NCBI GenBank assembly: GCA_016235595.1
Contig: JACRJX010000029.1
Coordinates: forward strand, 372,001-436,000
DNA length: 64,000 nt
Reading direction: 5' to 3'
From: Verrucomicrobiota bacterium
GTDB lineage: Bacteria > Verrucomicrobiota > Verrucomicrobiia > CAIQCK01
A program made the translations under genes and the position numbers. The notes under the pieces are model-generated. The model did no database searches. It was not told where the DNA came from and was given only the letters and a program-made list of their open reading frames with translations. This document shows positions 8,257 to 17,068 of this stretch, in pieces. Each line of letters opens with the position of its first letter. Position 1 is the first letter of the stretch.

Positions 8257-9086
8257 GAGGCAGCCTCGGATGTGGATGAGGTTTTTCCGACAGGCATGCA
8301 AAAGCGAAGATGGTGTTCCTCGTCGCAGACGATTCGCGTTTCCACATCGAACACCCGGCGCAGCGTGTCGAGAGTCAGCACGTCAGCCGGAGAGCCGGCA
8401 GCCGCAATGCGTCCGTCCCGCAAGGCAAGGATGTGGTCTGCGTAGCGTGCGGCGAGGTTTAGATCATGCACAACCAACACGAGGGTCTTGCCCAGTTGGC
8501 GATTCAGCCGGCACAAACAATCCATCACGTCGAACTGATGCGACAGATCAAGAAACGTGGTCGGTTCGTCGAGAAACAGGTAGTGCGGCTCCTGTGCCAG
8601 CAACATCGCAATCCACGCCAACTGTTTCTGGCCCGAACTCAGATGGCTTAGCTTGCGTTGTCGCAGGGGCGTGATACCGGTCAGACGCAACGCCTCTTCC
8701 ACCGCGTTGCGATCTTCAGGTGTCAGCGTCTCGAACAGCCGTCGGTGAGGATAGCGCCCGTGATACGCCAATCCCTCAACCGTCAAATCGGCCGGCGCGA
8801 TGTTTTCCTGGAAGAGGATGCCAAGCCGTTGCGCGAGTTGGCGGGGCGTCAACACCGTGATGTTTTGCCCATCGAGCAGGACCCGCCCTTTTTCGGGTGG
8901 GAGTTGGCGGGCCAGCGTCTTGAGCAACGTGCTTTTGCCGGAGCCGTTCGGGCCGATAAACGCGGTGATTTTACCGGGAGGAATGTGGAGAGACACGTCG
9001 TCCAGCACGAACGGCTGGCGCGGATGATACCGCACGCACAGGTGTTCGCCGACAAGTCCGGTGGATGAAAGCGAGGGTGGATTCAC
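8253..9086 (-). CDS. FecE/BtuD-type ABC transporter ATPase
   Basis: A 277-residue cytoplasmic ATPase of the iron-siderophore/cobalamin importer family. Visible motifs are Walker A GPNGSGKST (about residues 45-53), a Q-loop at ILFQENIAPADLTV, signature LSSGQKQ, Walker B YLFLDEPTTFLD, and the switch His in LVVHDLN. The signature reads LSSGQ instead of LSGGQ, which is common in this subfamily. Its start overlaps the permease stop by four bases (9083-9086), and its stop overlaps the radical SAM start (8253-8256). It should power the adjacent FecCD-like permease. Confidence 0.92.
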   Translation of the reverse strand: MNPPSLSSTGLVGEHLCVRYHPRQPFVLDDVSLHIPPGKITAFIGPNGSGKSTLLKTLARQLPPEKGRVLLDGQNITVLTPRQLAQRLGILFQENIAPADLTVEGLAYHGRYPHRRLFETLTPEDRNAVEEALRLTGITPLRQRKLSHLSSGQKQLAWIAMLLAQEPHYLFLDEPTTFLDLSHQFDVMDCLCRLNRQLGKTLVLVVHDLNLAARYADHILALRDGRIAAAGSPADVLTLDTLRRVFDVETRIVCDEEHHLRFCMPVGKTSSTSEAAS

Positions 9087-10180
9087 AATTTGCCAATCTC
9101 CCGCCGGCGTCGCATCAGATAGAGAAAGAAGACGCCACCGAGAACGCCGGTCACAATGCCCACAGGAACCTGCACGGGACGAAACGCAAGCCGGGCGCCC
9201 GCATCGGCACTGACGAGCAAAGCCGGTCCGGCAAACATGCAGCCCAGCAACAGCCGATGATGCGCGCTGCCCACCAGATTGCGCACCACATGCGGCACAA
9301 TCAAACCGACAAACCCGACCAATCCCGCCACGGCTACAGCAGATGCCGATGCCATGATGGCTGTAATTGCCAGCAGAAACCGGGCGCGTTCGACCGGCAT
9401 GCCCAGTGCCCGTGCGGTAGGGTCACCCAGAAGCAACACATCGAGGTGACGCGCGCCTGACAGGCTCAACACCGCGCAAATCACGGTCCATGGCGCAATC
9501 ATGCGCACCTGTTCCCATCCGGCGCCCGTGAGTGAACCGGTTGTCCACGCCAGCGCGTTCTGCATGATGTTGATGTCCTTGGCGAGAAAGAAGATCGCTG
9601 TCTGCAACGACCCGGCAATCGCCGCCACGATGACACCGGCCAGCACGAGCCGGACAGGACTGGTTCCGTGATGCCACGCGATGAAATAGACCAGGAGAAA
9701 CGCAGCGCCGCCGCCCAGCATGGCAATCAAGGGAAGATGCGGCCCCAGCACGGGATAGACCACCAACACCAGCAAAATGGCCAACCCCGCTCCTGAACTC
9801 ACTCCCAACAAATAGGGGCTGGCAAGTTCGTTCCGGGTGATCGCCTGAAAAATGCTGCCTGCGCAGGCCAGATTGATTCCAACCATCAAACCGACCAGCA
9901 CACGCGGCAACCGCACGTTCCATACAATCAACGTCATGGTTGCCAGTGGCTCAGTCTCGCGCAACCCACAGACTTCGGCCAAACGTTCGCCGAACAACAA
10001 CCGCAGCAGCGCTGCCGGCTGGCTCCAAAGCTTCGGGTCCGTGAGCGCCGCCAATGCTTGTCCGTACGTCATCTCGTAGGAGCCTGCGGCGACTTGTGCG
10101 AATGCCGCCGCGAACACAATGCACAGCGAACCGGCAATCAGCCAGAACATGGGTCGCATGGGGGTCTTAGGGATGGCCAT
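9083..10180 (-). CDS. FecCD/BtuC-type ABC importer permease
   Basis: A 365-residue inner-membrane permease of the type II importer family (iron-siderophore, haem, cobalamin), expected to form ten helices per monomer. Typical segments are WNVRLPRVLVGLMVGINLACAGSIFQ, NELASPYLLGVSSGAGLA, and the coupling region GLVGFVGLIVPHVVRNLVG. An N-terminal periplasmic segment (about residues 30-80) is a little longer than usual. The gene overlaps the binding-protein gene by 14 bases and the ATPase gene by four. One permease gene suggests a homodimer. Confidence 0.93.
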   Translation of the reverse strand: MAIPKTPMRPMFWLIAGSLCIVFAAAFAQVAAGSYEMTYGQALAALTDPKLWSQPAALLRLLFGERLAEVCGLRETEPLATMTLIVWNVRLPRVLVGLMVGINLACAGSIFQAITRNELASPYLLGVSSGAGLAILLVLVVYPVLGPHLPLIAMLGGGAAFLLVYFIAWHHGTSPVRLVLAGVIVAAIAGSLQTAIFFLAKDINIMQNALAWTTGSLTGAGWEQVRMIAPWTVICAVLSLSGARHLDVLLLGDPTARALGMPVERARFLLAITAIMASASAVAVAGLVGFVGLIVPHVVRNLVGSAHHRLLLGCMFAGPALLVSADAGARLAFRPVQVPVGIVTGVLGGVFFLYLMRRRREIGKL

Positions 10181-11393
10181 GTTCCTCCCCGGCTTCTCCC
10201 TTCAGGATGTTGGCGACGCGAACGCGATCGAACAGTTGTTCCTGGAGAGGGTATTGCTGGTTGTTGCGATACGGTCCGAAGATGTCTGGGTAGATTTGTT
10301 TCGCCGCCATCTCGATTTGGAAGAGATGGAAGATGGGACCTTGTAATGGAGTCCCGCCGGGGTAGACCTGCCCCTTGCGAAAAGCCGTCAGGCGTTGTGC
10401 CAATGGATCGTTCTTGAGCTTCAACAATTCCTCGTAACTGGACCGGGATGTGGCTGACTGGGATGCCGGATAGATTGCAAACGGCACGATCAACACGTCG
10501 GGATTGAGCGCCAGCAAACCTTCGACATCCAACGCAACGCCAGTTCCGCCACCTCCTCCATACGTGGTTGCCTGAATTTCGGCAAATGCATCCCGTGCGC
10601 CGACATCGCGGTATTGAGCCTGGCCGAATCCTCCCCGTGTCAGGCTGTAGGGCGTGAACCGGCCTTTGCTGTAAAACACCAGCCCGATTCGCGGCCGCTT
10701 GCCGGGTGGAGGCAACCGTGCCGCAATGTCGTGGACCATTTTGTCATAGATCTCTTTGAGGCGCGCGATTCGTTGTGGCTGGCGATACACTTGTGCAACC
10801 TTGTCCGCCAGCTCCCATGCAGTGTAATACTCGTAGGGTTCGTGGCCGGGATAACTGTTCTCACGGCTGTAGCGGTTGGCAAAGAACGGCCCGACATTGC
10901 GGGCGATTTCTTCCACGTCGGCGCGGCTCCAGCCGCGGCTGCGCGCGAGCTGCAACGGGTCAATGTGGTGCACATCCGCGCGCAACGAGTAGAGCAGTTC
11001 CTTGTCGAACATGCCGCCCGCGGCGGACAGATACGTGAGCCGTTGCGGGTCAAGAGACACCTGCACACCGCTCAGTTGCGCATAGAAGCCGTCAAAGAAG
11101 TTGCCTGGATAGCCGGTCGCGATGAGTTTTTCTTCCCGACGCACAGCCACGAGCATGTCGTTGTAATTGGCGTCCTGCGTCACGATGCGGCGCGGCTCGT
11201 GTTCAAAGCGCACCGCGCCCATCGGGGACATGGAGACAACATACGACGCGGGTTTTGCGGGAGCGGTGGTTTTTGCCGGCTTGATCCGAAAAACAGCGCT
11301 GCGGCTCCAATCGGTTGCGATCAGGATGACGGCCATCAGCCCGACCCCACACAGGATCGTTGCCACGGCTATCAACTTGAAGACTCGGTTCAT
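10167..11393 (-). CDS. FecB-like periplasmic metallophore-binding protein, membrane anchored
   Basis: A 408-residue periplasmic binding protein of the siderophore/cobalamin class. Residues about 5-27 form a hydrophobic N-terminal segment without a good lipobox, so it is probably an uncleaved anchor or an atypical signal. The binding domain begins at RRIVTQDANYNDMLVAV, and the second lobe contains LLALNPDVLIVPFAIYPASQ. It is larger than FepB or BtuF because of extra sequence in the middle, such as PGHEPYEYYTAWELADKV. The C-terminus is His-rich (EEHGHP). Four-base overlap with the methyltransferase gene and 14-base overlap with the permease gene fix its place in the operon. The ligand is unknown. 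Confidence 0.85.
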   Translation of the reverse strand: MNRVFKLIAVATILCGVGLMAVILIATDWSRSAVFRIKPAKTTAPAKPASYVVSMSPMGAVRFEHEPRRIVTQDANYNDMLVAVRREEKLIATGYPGNFFDGFYAQLSGVQVSLDPQRLTYLSAAGGMFDKELLYSLRADVHHIDPLQLARSRGWSRADVEEIARNVGPFFANRYSRENSYPGHEPYEYYTAWELADKVAQVYRQPQRIARLKEIYDKMVHDIAARLPPPGKRPRIGLVFYSKGRFTPYSLTRGGFGQAQYRDVGARDAFAEIQATTYGGGGGTGVALDVEGLLALNPDVLIVPFAIYPASQSATSRSSYEELLKLKNDPLAQRLTAFRKGQVYPGGTPLQGPIFHLFQIEMAAKQIYPDIFGPYRNNQQYPLQEQLFDRVRVANILKGEAGEEHGHP

Positions 11394-12139
11394 GGTTCTT
11401 TGCGGCCAACCAGGATGAAAGGGTTGTTCCGAAACACCTCAAGCGATGGCTGCCGTTTGCACAAGGACATTCGCGCCGCAATCACCTTGTCCATCGGCAC
11501 GCGCCGGATGTCGCGCAACCCCGCTGCCTCCAACACCACGATCAGATCGCCGGGTGAATGGTCAACGAACGGCAACTGCCGCAGCGCTTCCTGGTGCTGT
11601 TTATCCGGCCGCCACTTCGGACGCAGTTTCCACCCGCGCGGCCGGGGCTTTGCCTCCGGCGGGTGTTCATGGCCGATCAACACAATGCGGCCATTGGGCC
11701 GCAGCAGTTGCACCCAGCGCCGCACCGCGTAGCCGGGATGCGGCAGTGTAAACAACACAAACCGGCTGGATATAACGTCGAACCTCTTCCGGGAAAATGG
11801 AGGCGCCTCGGCATCGCCTTCCACGAATGCGATGGACAGCCGCTTATTCGTGGCGGCGGCATCGCCAGCCTTCAACATGGCGGGGGCAAAATCCATCCCC
11901 GTCGTGCGGCATCCCATCTCGGCCCAAAGCTGGGCGATCGTGCCCGGCCCCGTGCCCACATCGAGAACATCCCGCACCGGCGCGCCCGCCACGGCCCGGC
12001 GGAGTGCGGCCATCCACGCTGCACGACAAACCGGATCGTTGAACTCAATGTTGAGCCCCGAGTTCACCCAGCCCGCCACCCGGTCTGGATGGTTCCAGCG
12101 CTGGCGAAAACCTTTCTTGAGTTTCGATGATCCAATCAT
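11390..12139 (-). CDS. Class I SAM-dependent methyltransferase within the uptake operon
   Basis: A 249-residue UbiE/BioC-like methyltransferase. Motif I is DVLDVGTGPGTIAQLWAEMG (about residues 58-77), followed by the acidic TTGMDFAPAML, VEGDAEAPPF, and the post-motif loop FVLFTLPHP. A basic, Pro-rich insert follows strand 5 (PPEAKPRPRGWKLRPKWRP). No signal peptide is visible, so it acts in the cytoplasm. It is placed between the outer-membrane receptor and the binding protein, with a 12-base gap upstream and a four-base overlap downstream. Methyltransferases do occur in metallophore loci, but whether this one acts on the imported ligand, a metallophore or something else is not shown. Confidence 0.83.
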   Translation of the reverse strand: MIGSSKLKKGFRQRWNHPDRVAGWVNSGLNIEFNDPVCRAAWMAALRRAVAGAPVRDVLDVGTGPGTIAQLWAEMGCRTTGMDFAPAMLKAGDAAATNKRLSIAFVEGDAEAPPFSRKRFDVISSRFVLFTLPHPGYAVRRWVQLLRPNGRIVLIGHEHPPEAKPRPRGWKLRPKWRPDKQHQEALRQLPFVDHSPGDLIVVLEAAGLRDIRRVPMDKVIAARMSLCKRQPSLEVFRNNPFILVGRKEP

Positions 12140-12151
12140 TACGCGCTTGCC

Positions 12152-14266
12152 TTAGAACGTGACACTCACCCTGCCCATGACACTGAGGGGAGTCCCGGGT
12201 TGGGCCACGCCGGATTCGTAGTAGGTCTTGTCGAGCAGGTTGAACACGTTGACCTGCAGTTTGATTTGTTGGCCTGAGCGAAGGGTGTAGGAATACCAAG
12301 CCGCGGTGTCCATGCGGGCGTAGCCAGACACGTTGTAAGTGTGGTTGTTATTGCCGGACCTCTCACCACAGGCGAAGGCTCCCGCGCCAACGCCGAAGTT
12401 TTTCAGCCAGCCGGTTTGAAAAGTGTACTTCAGCCACAGGCTCCCGCTATGCAGCGGAATATCGGCAAACGGAGCGCCCACCGGAAGCGTGTTCGACTCG
12501 ATCACCTCCGTGTCGGTGTAGGCATAGCAACCGACAGCCTGCAATTCCGGCGTGATTTGCCCGAGCACATCGAATTCGATTCCCTGGCTGCGCAATTGTC
12601 CCCCATTCAAAGAGAATCCGGGATGGTCGGTGTCGTTCACCGCCACATTCTCCTTCGTGATCTGGTAGGCCGCCATGGTCAGCAAGAGGCGCTTGTCGAA
12701 GAAAGAGAACTTGGACCCCGCTTCATACTGCAAGCCTGTGGTCGGATCCAATGGGTGTCCATCGTAGGTCAGGCTGCTTCCTGCCGTGTTGGGGTTGAAC
12801 GAACGGCTGATGTTCACGTAGGGCGACATCCACGGCGTCAAGTCATACATCAAGCCCACCCGGCCGCTGAGGCCGACATCGTCCTGGTCATAGATCAAAC
12901 CGTTGGACCACGACTTGTAGAACTGGTCCACATAATCGGCACGGCCCCCGATCAGCAGATGCAACCGGTTGTCCAGGGCATCCATCTGTTCCTGCACGAA
13001 ACCGCCAACGCCTTGTGTGAGCGTATTCTGTTGGGCAACACCTGACACTGGATGAAACGGGCCGATTGGATAGACCGGATTGAAGATATTGATCTTCGCC
13101 AGAGTGCTGTCGGTCAGCCGGTCGTAGTAATAATCACTGCGGCTCAATTCCACGCCAAACAGCAACTGGTGTTTGGTGGGGCCCAGTTCCACCCGCCACA
13201 ATGCATCGCTGACCAGGTCAAACTCCAGGTCGTTGAATGAAGAGCCGTCGTAATATGGAGAAAGAAGATTGGCTGCGTTGACCGTGCCGAAGCGAATTGC
13301 GTCCATGGTCGAGTCGAAGTAATGCATCAGGAACTTCTCGCGGAGCGTGAAATCCGGCGTCACATCGTGGTTCAGGTGGATGCCAAAGACCGTGTCGTCT
13401 ATGGTCTGATTGTTATCCGTGTTCGGACCGGCGAGGTTTCGAGTGATCGATCCCACCGGCTGGCCGGTGTAGGTGAATGGGCACCCATTGTCCACCGGAC
13501 GATCCAGATGCTGATACCACAGCCAGGTTGTGAGGCGGGTTTGTTCTGAGATGTTCCATGTGAAGCTCGGCGCAACAAAAGTCGATTCCTTGTGAAGGAA
13601 ATCCCGGAATGAGTCGCTGTTCTCGTAGGCGCCTTCGACGCGGTAAGCCATGTCTTGATTGATGCCGCCGGTGGAATCGATCTGCCCGCGGTAGAAATTG
13701 TAACTGCCAAATTCACCGGTGACTGTGGTGCGGTCGGCGAACTCGGGCAGTCGTGGAACCGTGTTGATCAGGCCGCCGACCTCCATCGCGCCGTAGAGAG
13801 ACGACGCCGGCCCTTTGAGCACCTCGACTTGCTGCACACCGGCGAGATTGATCGGCGGGCAGGTGTAGAAATTTACCCCATCCACATACATGCGCTGGGA
13901 GAACCCGCGCACATACGCGGTTTCAAACTGAATGCCGCTGCCTTCCGACTTGACCGGCATCACGCCGCTGACGTTCCGGTAAACATCCCTCAACCGGTTG
14001 ACTCCCTGGTCTTCGATGACCTGCAGCGGGATGACCTGAATCGATGCCGGAGTCTCGGCGATGGGAGTGTCCGTTCGTGTGGCTGTTGTGACGCTGGGCG
14101 CCACATAACTGTCTTGAGCTGGAGCCGACACGCGTTTTTCTTTGACCTCCACCGGTTGCAACTGCGTGGTGTCATTGGTCTGCGCAAGCGCCGACGAGGT
14201 GATGATGATGACGGTTGCCACCGCTAATGCCATGAACAACGGTTCATTTCTCCCCACATGCTTCAT
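12152..14266 (-). CDS. TonB-dependent siderophore receptor
   Basis: A 704-residue outer-membrane receptor. The ATG at 14266 overlaps the preceding stop (ATGA) and gives a signal peptide ending SSALAQ. A TonB-box-like region lies near LQPVEVKEKRV. The plug domain runs from about ETPASIQVIPLQVIEDQG through YVRGFSQRMYVDGV to VEVLKGPASSLYG, the hallmark of siderophore-type receptors. The remainder is a 22-strand barrel with the C-terminal strand ending GRVSVTF (terminal Phe). Length and plug wording fit the TonB-siderophore-receptor family rather than BtuB. The exact siderophore cannot be read from sequence. Confidence 0.93.
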   Translation of the reverse strand: MKHVGRNEPLFMALAVATVIIITSSALAQTNDTTQLQPVEVKEKRVSAPAQDSYVAPSVTTATRTDTPIAETPASIQVIPLQVIEDQGVNRLRDVYRNVSGVMPVKSEGSGIQFETAYVRGFSQRMYVDGVNFYTCPPINLAGVQQVEVLKGPASSLYGAMEVGGLINTVPRLPEFADRTTVTGEFGSYNFYRGQIDSTGGINQDMAYRVEGAYENSDSFRDFLHKESTFVAPSFTWNISEQTRLTTWLWYQHLDRPVDNGCPFTYTGQPVGSITRNLAGPNTDNNQTIDDTVFGIHLNHDVTPDFTLREKFLMHYFDSTMDAIRFGTVNAANLLSPYYDGSSFNDLEFDLVSDALWRVELGPTKHQLLFGVELSRSDYYYDRLTDSTLAKINIFNPVYPIGPFHPVSGVAQQNTLTQGVGGFVQEQMDALDNRLHLLIGGRADYVDQFYKSWSNGLIYDQDDVGLSGRVGLMYDLTPWMSPYVNISRSFNPNTAGSSLTYDGHPLDPTTGLQYEAGSKFSFFDKRLLLTMAAYQITKENVAVNDTDHPGFSLNGGQLRSQGIEFDVLGQITPELQAVGCYAYTDTEVIESNTLPVGAPFADIPLHSGSLWLKYTFQTGWLKNFGVGAGAFACGERSGNNNHTYNVSGYARMDTAAWYSYTLRSGQQIKLQVNVFNLLDKTYYESGVAQPGTPLSVMGRVSVTF

Positions 14267-14805
14267 GGCGTTGCTTTTCCTGGCTCCTTGTCGTTGGTCT
14301 TCTTCTTTGCCCCAGCCATCTCGTTGAGCCGGGTGATGGCCGCGTTCAGGTTCTTGACCGCGGTGTTGTACTTGGTGGCGAGTTCGTTGTATTTGACGAC
14401 GGCTGCGTTGCGGTCGGCCGCGAGCGTCTGAATTTGTGTGTTGGCTTCCTTCAAACGGCCGTCGCGTTCGGCGACTGCGCGTTGCCACTCGTCAAGCTTG
14501 GCCTTAAGTTGGTCGCGCTCGGCGGAAACCTGCCTCAGTTGATGTTCCAGCCCGGCCAATTGCGCCTTGTTCTCATTCAAGTTTTTGTTCAGGCGGATGA
14601 TTTGTTCGCGGAATGACTCCAGATCGGCGGCGCAACCCTTGAGAGACGCAGCCGATTCCGTGAGCTTTGACGACTGTTCCCAGTTGGTTTTCTTCAACGC
14701 GCCGATGTCGAGATGCAACCGTTTTTCGGCCCGCCACTGGACAATGCAGAGAGTGCCCAGAGCAAGGACGCCGAAAGCATTTAGAATGATGAGCGCGCGG
14801 TTCAT
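14263..14805 (-). CDS. Membrane-anchored coiled-coil protein between exbD and the receptor
   Basis: A 180-residue protein with one N-terminal membrane segment (residues about 4-24) followed by a long Lys/Glu-rich coiled coil from about 30 to 165 (for example LEHQLRQVSAERDQLKAKLDEW). No enzyme motif is visible. The C-terminus is basic and Lys-rich. It is coupled by four-base overlaps to exbD upstream and to the receptor downstream, so it is probably part of the energy-transducing apparatus, perhaps a periplasmic spacer or scaffold. I do not recognise a named family. Confidence 0.75.
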   Translation of the reverse strand: MNRALIILNAFGVLALGTLCIVQWRAEKRLHLDIGALKKTNWEQSSKLTESAASLKGCAADLESFREQIIRLNKNLNENKAQLAGLEHQLRQVSAERDQLKAKLDEWQRAVAERDGRLKEANTQIQTLAADRNAAVVKYNELATKYNTAVKNLNAAITRLNEMAGAKKKTNDKEPGKATP

Positions 14806-15236
14806 GGTCTGGCCGTGACAGACTCCGCACGCACTTCAAAAGCGACCTTTTCGATGCCCGCCGCTCGCACGAGATCGAGAACATGGACCACGTCCCCGTG
14901 GCGCGCGTCCTGATCGCCGCTGACGAAGACGCGGGTATTGGGACGAACCCGGCGCATCTCAGCCAGTGACGTGACGAGTTCGTTCGGGCCGACCGGTTTC
15001 TTGTTGAGATACACGCCGCCCGCCTTGTCCACCGAGATTGAAACGAAGTCCTTCCTCGTATCGGGCGCGGCGGTGGTTGCGGTGGGCAGGTTTACCTTCA
15101 CGCTCTTCGAGTTCACCATGCTCAGGCTCACCAACATGAAACTGGCGAGCAAAAAGAACATGATGTCGATCAGCGGGATGATCTCGATCCGGGCTTCGTT
15201 TTCGGCGTTCAGTTTGGGGCCGAGCTTGACGGGCAT
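14802..15236 (-). CDS. exbD: ExbD/TolR biopolymer transport protein
   Basis: A 144-residue protein. The start at 15236 has GAGG six bases upstream. One membrane helix carries the essential Asp: IIPLIDIMFFLLASFMLVS (about residues 19-37). The periplasmic domain has DKAGGVYLNKKPV and the family's typical ending with VAFEVRA. With ExbB it forms the proton-driven motor that energises TonB. It overlaps the coiled-coil gene by four bases. Confidence 0.93.
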   Translation of the reverse strand: MPVKLGPKLNAENEARIEIIPLIDIMFFLLASFMLVSLSMVNSKSVKVNLPTATTAAPDTRKDFVSISVDKAGGVYLNKKPVGPNELVTSLAEMRRVRPNTRVFVSGDQDARHGDVVHVLDLVRAAGIEKVAFEVRAESVTARP

Positions 15237-15253
15237 GGTGACCTCGGGACGTG

Positions 15254-15955
15254 TTAGTGGGAGGCAACGCGGTGTTGGTTCTCGACGCTCTTGATGGCGC
15301 GCTGGCGGGAGAACACCTCCAGATCGTGCCCGCGATGTTTGGCGGACTCCACGAGCAGCTCGACGTGATTGATGGCGCGTTCCAACCGCGCGCGAAACTC
15401 GGCAAGGCTGCGGTTGAAATAGTTGTGAGGCAGCAGGCAGAGAATGGCTATCCCCAATCCGCACGCGGTGGCAATGAGGGCTTCCGCGATGCCACCGCCG
15501 ACTTTCGCCGCCACCAGTTGGTCCTCACCCACGAAACTGAATGACCGCATGATGCCGATCACGGTCCCGAGCAATCCCAGCAGCGGAGCCAGCGTCACCA
15601 GCGTGCTCAGGATCCATTGCCGCCGTTCGCCTTTGCCCAATTCCTCCGCCGCACACATTTGCATGGCGCCCAGAAAAGACGTGTGCGCGTGCGTCAAACC
15701 TGCGTGGATCGTGCGCAGGAACGGATCGGTGTTGTCAGAGGTGAGTTCCAGGGCCCGTTCGAAATCGCCGGTGATGATCGCGTCATAGCACTGGTCCAAT
15801 GTGTCCGATTGGGTGCGTCGTTGGAGTTTCCACCACCAGATCACCCGCTCCAGGATGACGACCAGCGCGGCAACGAAGGCGAACAGGATCGGCCACATGA
15901 CCGGCCCGCCCCTCTCGAAATAGCTCATGACGATGTTGGCAAAGATGGGTTGCAT
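15254..15955 (-). CDS. exbB: ExbB/TolQ-type proton channel protein
   Basis: A 233-residue MotA/TolQ/ExbB protein with three membrane helices: [21 protein letters not shown], then [20 protein letters not shown], then [20 protein letters not shown]. The [11 protein letters not shown] and [10 protein letters not shown] motifs are diagnostic. A large cytoplasmic loop separates helices 1 and 2. The gene lies between tonB (3-base gap) and exbD (17-base gap). Confidence 0.94.
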   Translation of the reverse strand: MQPIFANIVMSYFERGGPVMWPILFAFVAALVVILERVIWWWKLQRRTQSDTLDQCYDAIITGDFERALELTSDNTDPFLRTIHAGLTHAHTSFLGAMQMCAAEELGKGERRQWILSTLVTLAPLLGLLGTVIGIMRSFSFVGEDQLVAAKVGGGIAEALIATACGLGIAILCLLPHNYFNRSLAEFRARLERAINHVELLVESAKHRGHDLEVFSRQRAIKSVENQHRVASH

Positions 15956-15958
15956 GGG

Positions 15959-16744
15959 TCAGTCCTCCAATACAAAGCGAATAGCGACTTCATAGGAACG
16001 CACGGTACCCGGTCGAAAACGCCACCGTTCTCGTACGGTGCGCAGGGCTTCCTCGTTCAACAACGGCCATCGCGAGGGCTGGATGGCTTCAGCGGCAACG
16101 ACCCTCCCGTTCTCGCCGACGCTGAAGCGAATGACAACGGCGCCTTGCTGCCCTTCAAGCACAGCGCGACGCGGATAACCGGGCTTGGGTTGTTTTCCTT
16201 CACCACGCCCGAAGGTCAGCGTTTGCCTTGATGCGCCGGACCCTGTGCCCGCTGAAATCACCTTGTCGCTCGACCCGGCGTTGGAGCCTGTTGTATTGGC
16301 CGCCACTTTCCTGGGGGGTGGGCTGTATGATGCCTGTTTCGCTTCAACGACTCGCACAGGACCCTTCACTGGCAGGGCAAACTCGATCATCGGCATCGGT
16401 TGCGCGACGGGAGTCATCGTAGGAGCTTGTTGCGGCGTCTTCACGGCAGCCGGCGTCGGCGGCTGTGCGATGCGGGGCAAGGCAGGCGCCGATGCAGCGG
16501 TTTCAGGCTCAGGCAGCAGATCGTCGCTCAGTTCAACATTCAACACCTGGGCTTGGACCACCGGCTCCTTGGCTGTCGGAAGCAGATAGGAGTAGGGCGT
16601 CAGCAAGCCAATAACACCCGCAGCCAGAAATCCGCACCAAATGACACAGGTGGTAAGCGATACCAACGAAGTCTCTTCGACTTCGCGGTTTCGTATCAAG
16701 CCACCCCATGTCACCATAGGGACGGATAATCCAAGTTTATTCAC
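15959..16744 (-). CDS. tonB: TonB energy transducer
   Basis: A 261-residue protein and the first gene of the uptake operon. A single membrane helix lies at about residues 30-50, later than in classical TonB. A Pro/Ala-rich periplasmic linker follows (about 70-150). The C-terminal TonB domain includes KPGYPRRAVLEGQQGAVVIRFSV and ends with RSYEVAIRFVLED. It couples the ExbB/ExbD motor to the receptor encoded downstream. A predicted promoter with an inverted repeat lies about 95 bases before the start. Confidence 0.92.
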   Translation of the reverse strand: MNKLGLSVPMVTWGGLIRNREVEETSLVSLTTCVIWCGFLAAGVIGLLTPYSYLLPTAKEPVVQAQVLNVELSDDLLPEPETAASAPALPRIAQPPTPAAVKTPQQAPTMTPVAQPMPMIEFALPVKGPVRVVEAKQASYSPPPRKVAANTTGSNAGSSDKVISAGTGSGASRQTLTFGRGEGKQPKPGYPRRAVLEGQQGAVVIRFSVGENGRVVAAEAIQPSRWPLLNEEALRTVRERWRFRPGTVRSYEVAIRFVLED

Positions 16745-16837
16745 TGACGCTTCGCCTTGTTTTGCAAGAGGTTACAAATACGAATGTTCGATGTCGTGGG
16801 CGGCTCGACGGCTCAACCTCACAACCACACGACTCCG

Positions 16838-16867
16838 TATATAAATGTTAGTTGCAGTCCACTGCAA
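16838..16867 (-). promoter_or_regulatory. Predicted promoter with operator-like inverted repeat for the tonB operon
   Basis: On the minus strand, TTGCAG (16862-16867) and TATATA (16838-16843) are separated by 18 bases and could be -35 and -10 boxes. A perfect inverted repeat, TTGCAGT-CC-ACTGCAA on the plus strand (16852-16867), covers the -35 box and part of the spacer, where a repressor would block RNA polymerase. It does not look like a canonical Fur box. The rest of the 324-base gap to 17068 holds no gene or clear riboswitch that I can recognise. Confidence 0.45.
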
Positions 16868-17068
16868 AAAGTTGCTCAGTTTTTCACATTGGGTCGGCAT
16901 TTTCAATGCTCCGACGACATCTGGCCCCACGTCCCCCGGCTGTCCACCGTATCCGCTGACCACATTTGAGGGCCTGTTGCGTTTGCCCGGCATATCGGGC
17001 GAACAGTGCTGAGATGACAAAAGCCGTGCTGGCTTGGACGCCGCAAATCATGTTAAGGAACGCGGAAC

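Noticed and set aside
16745..17068. Cobalamin or other riboswitch before tonB
   Set aside because: No recognisable conserved riboswitch core was found; the only clear element is the inverted repeat at 16852-16867.
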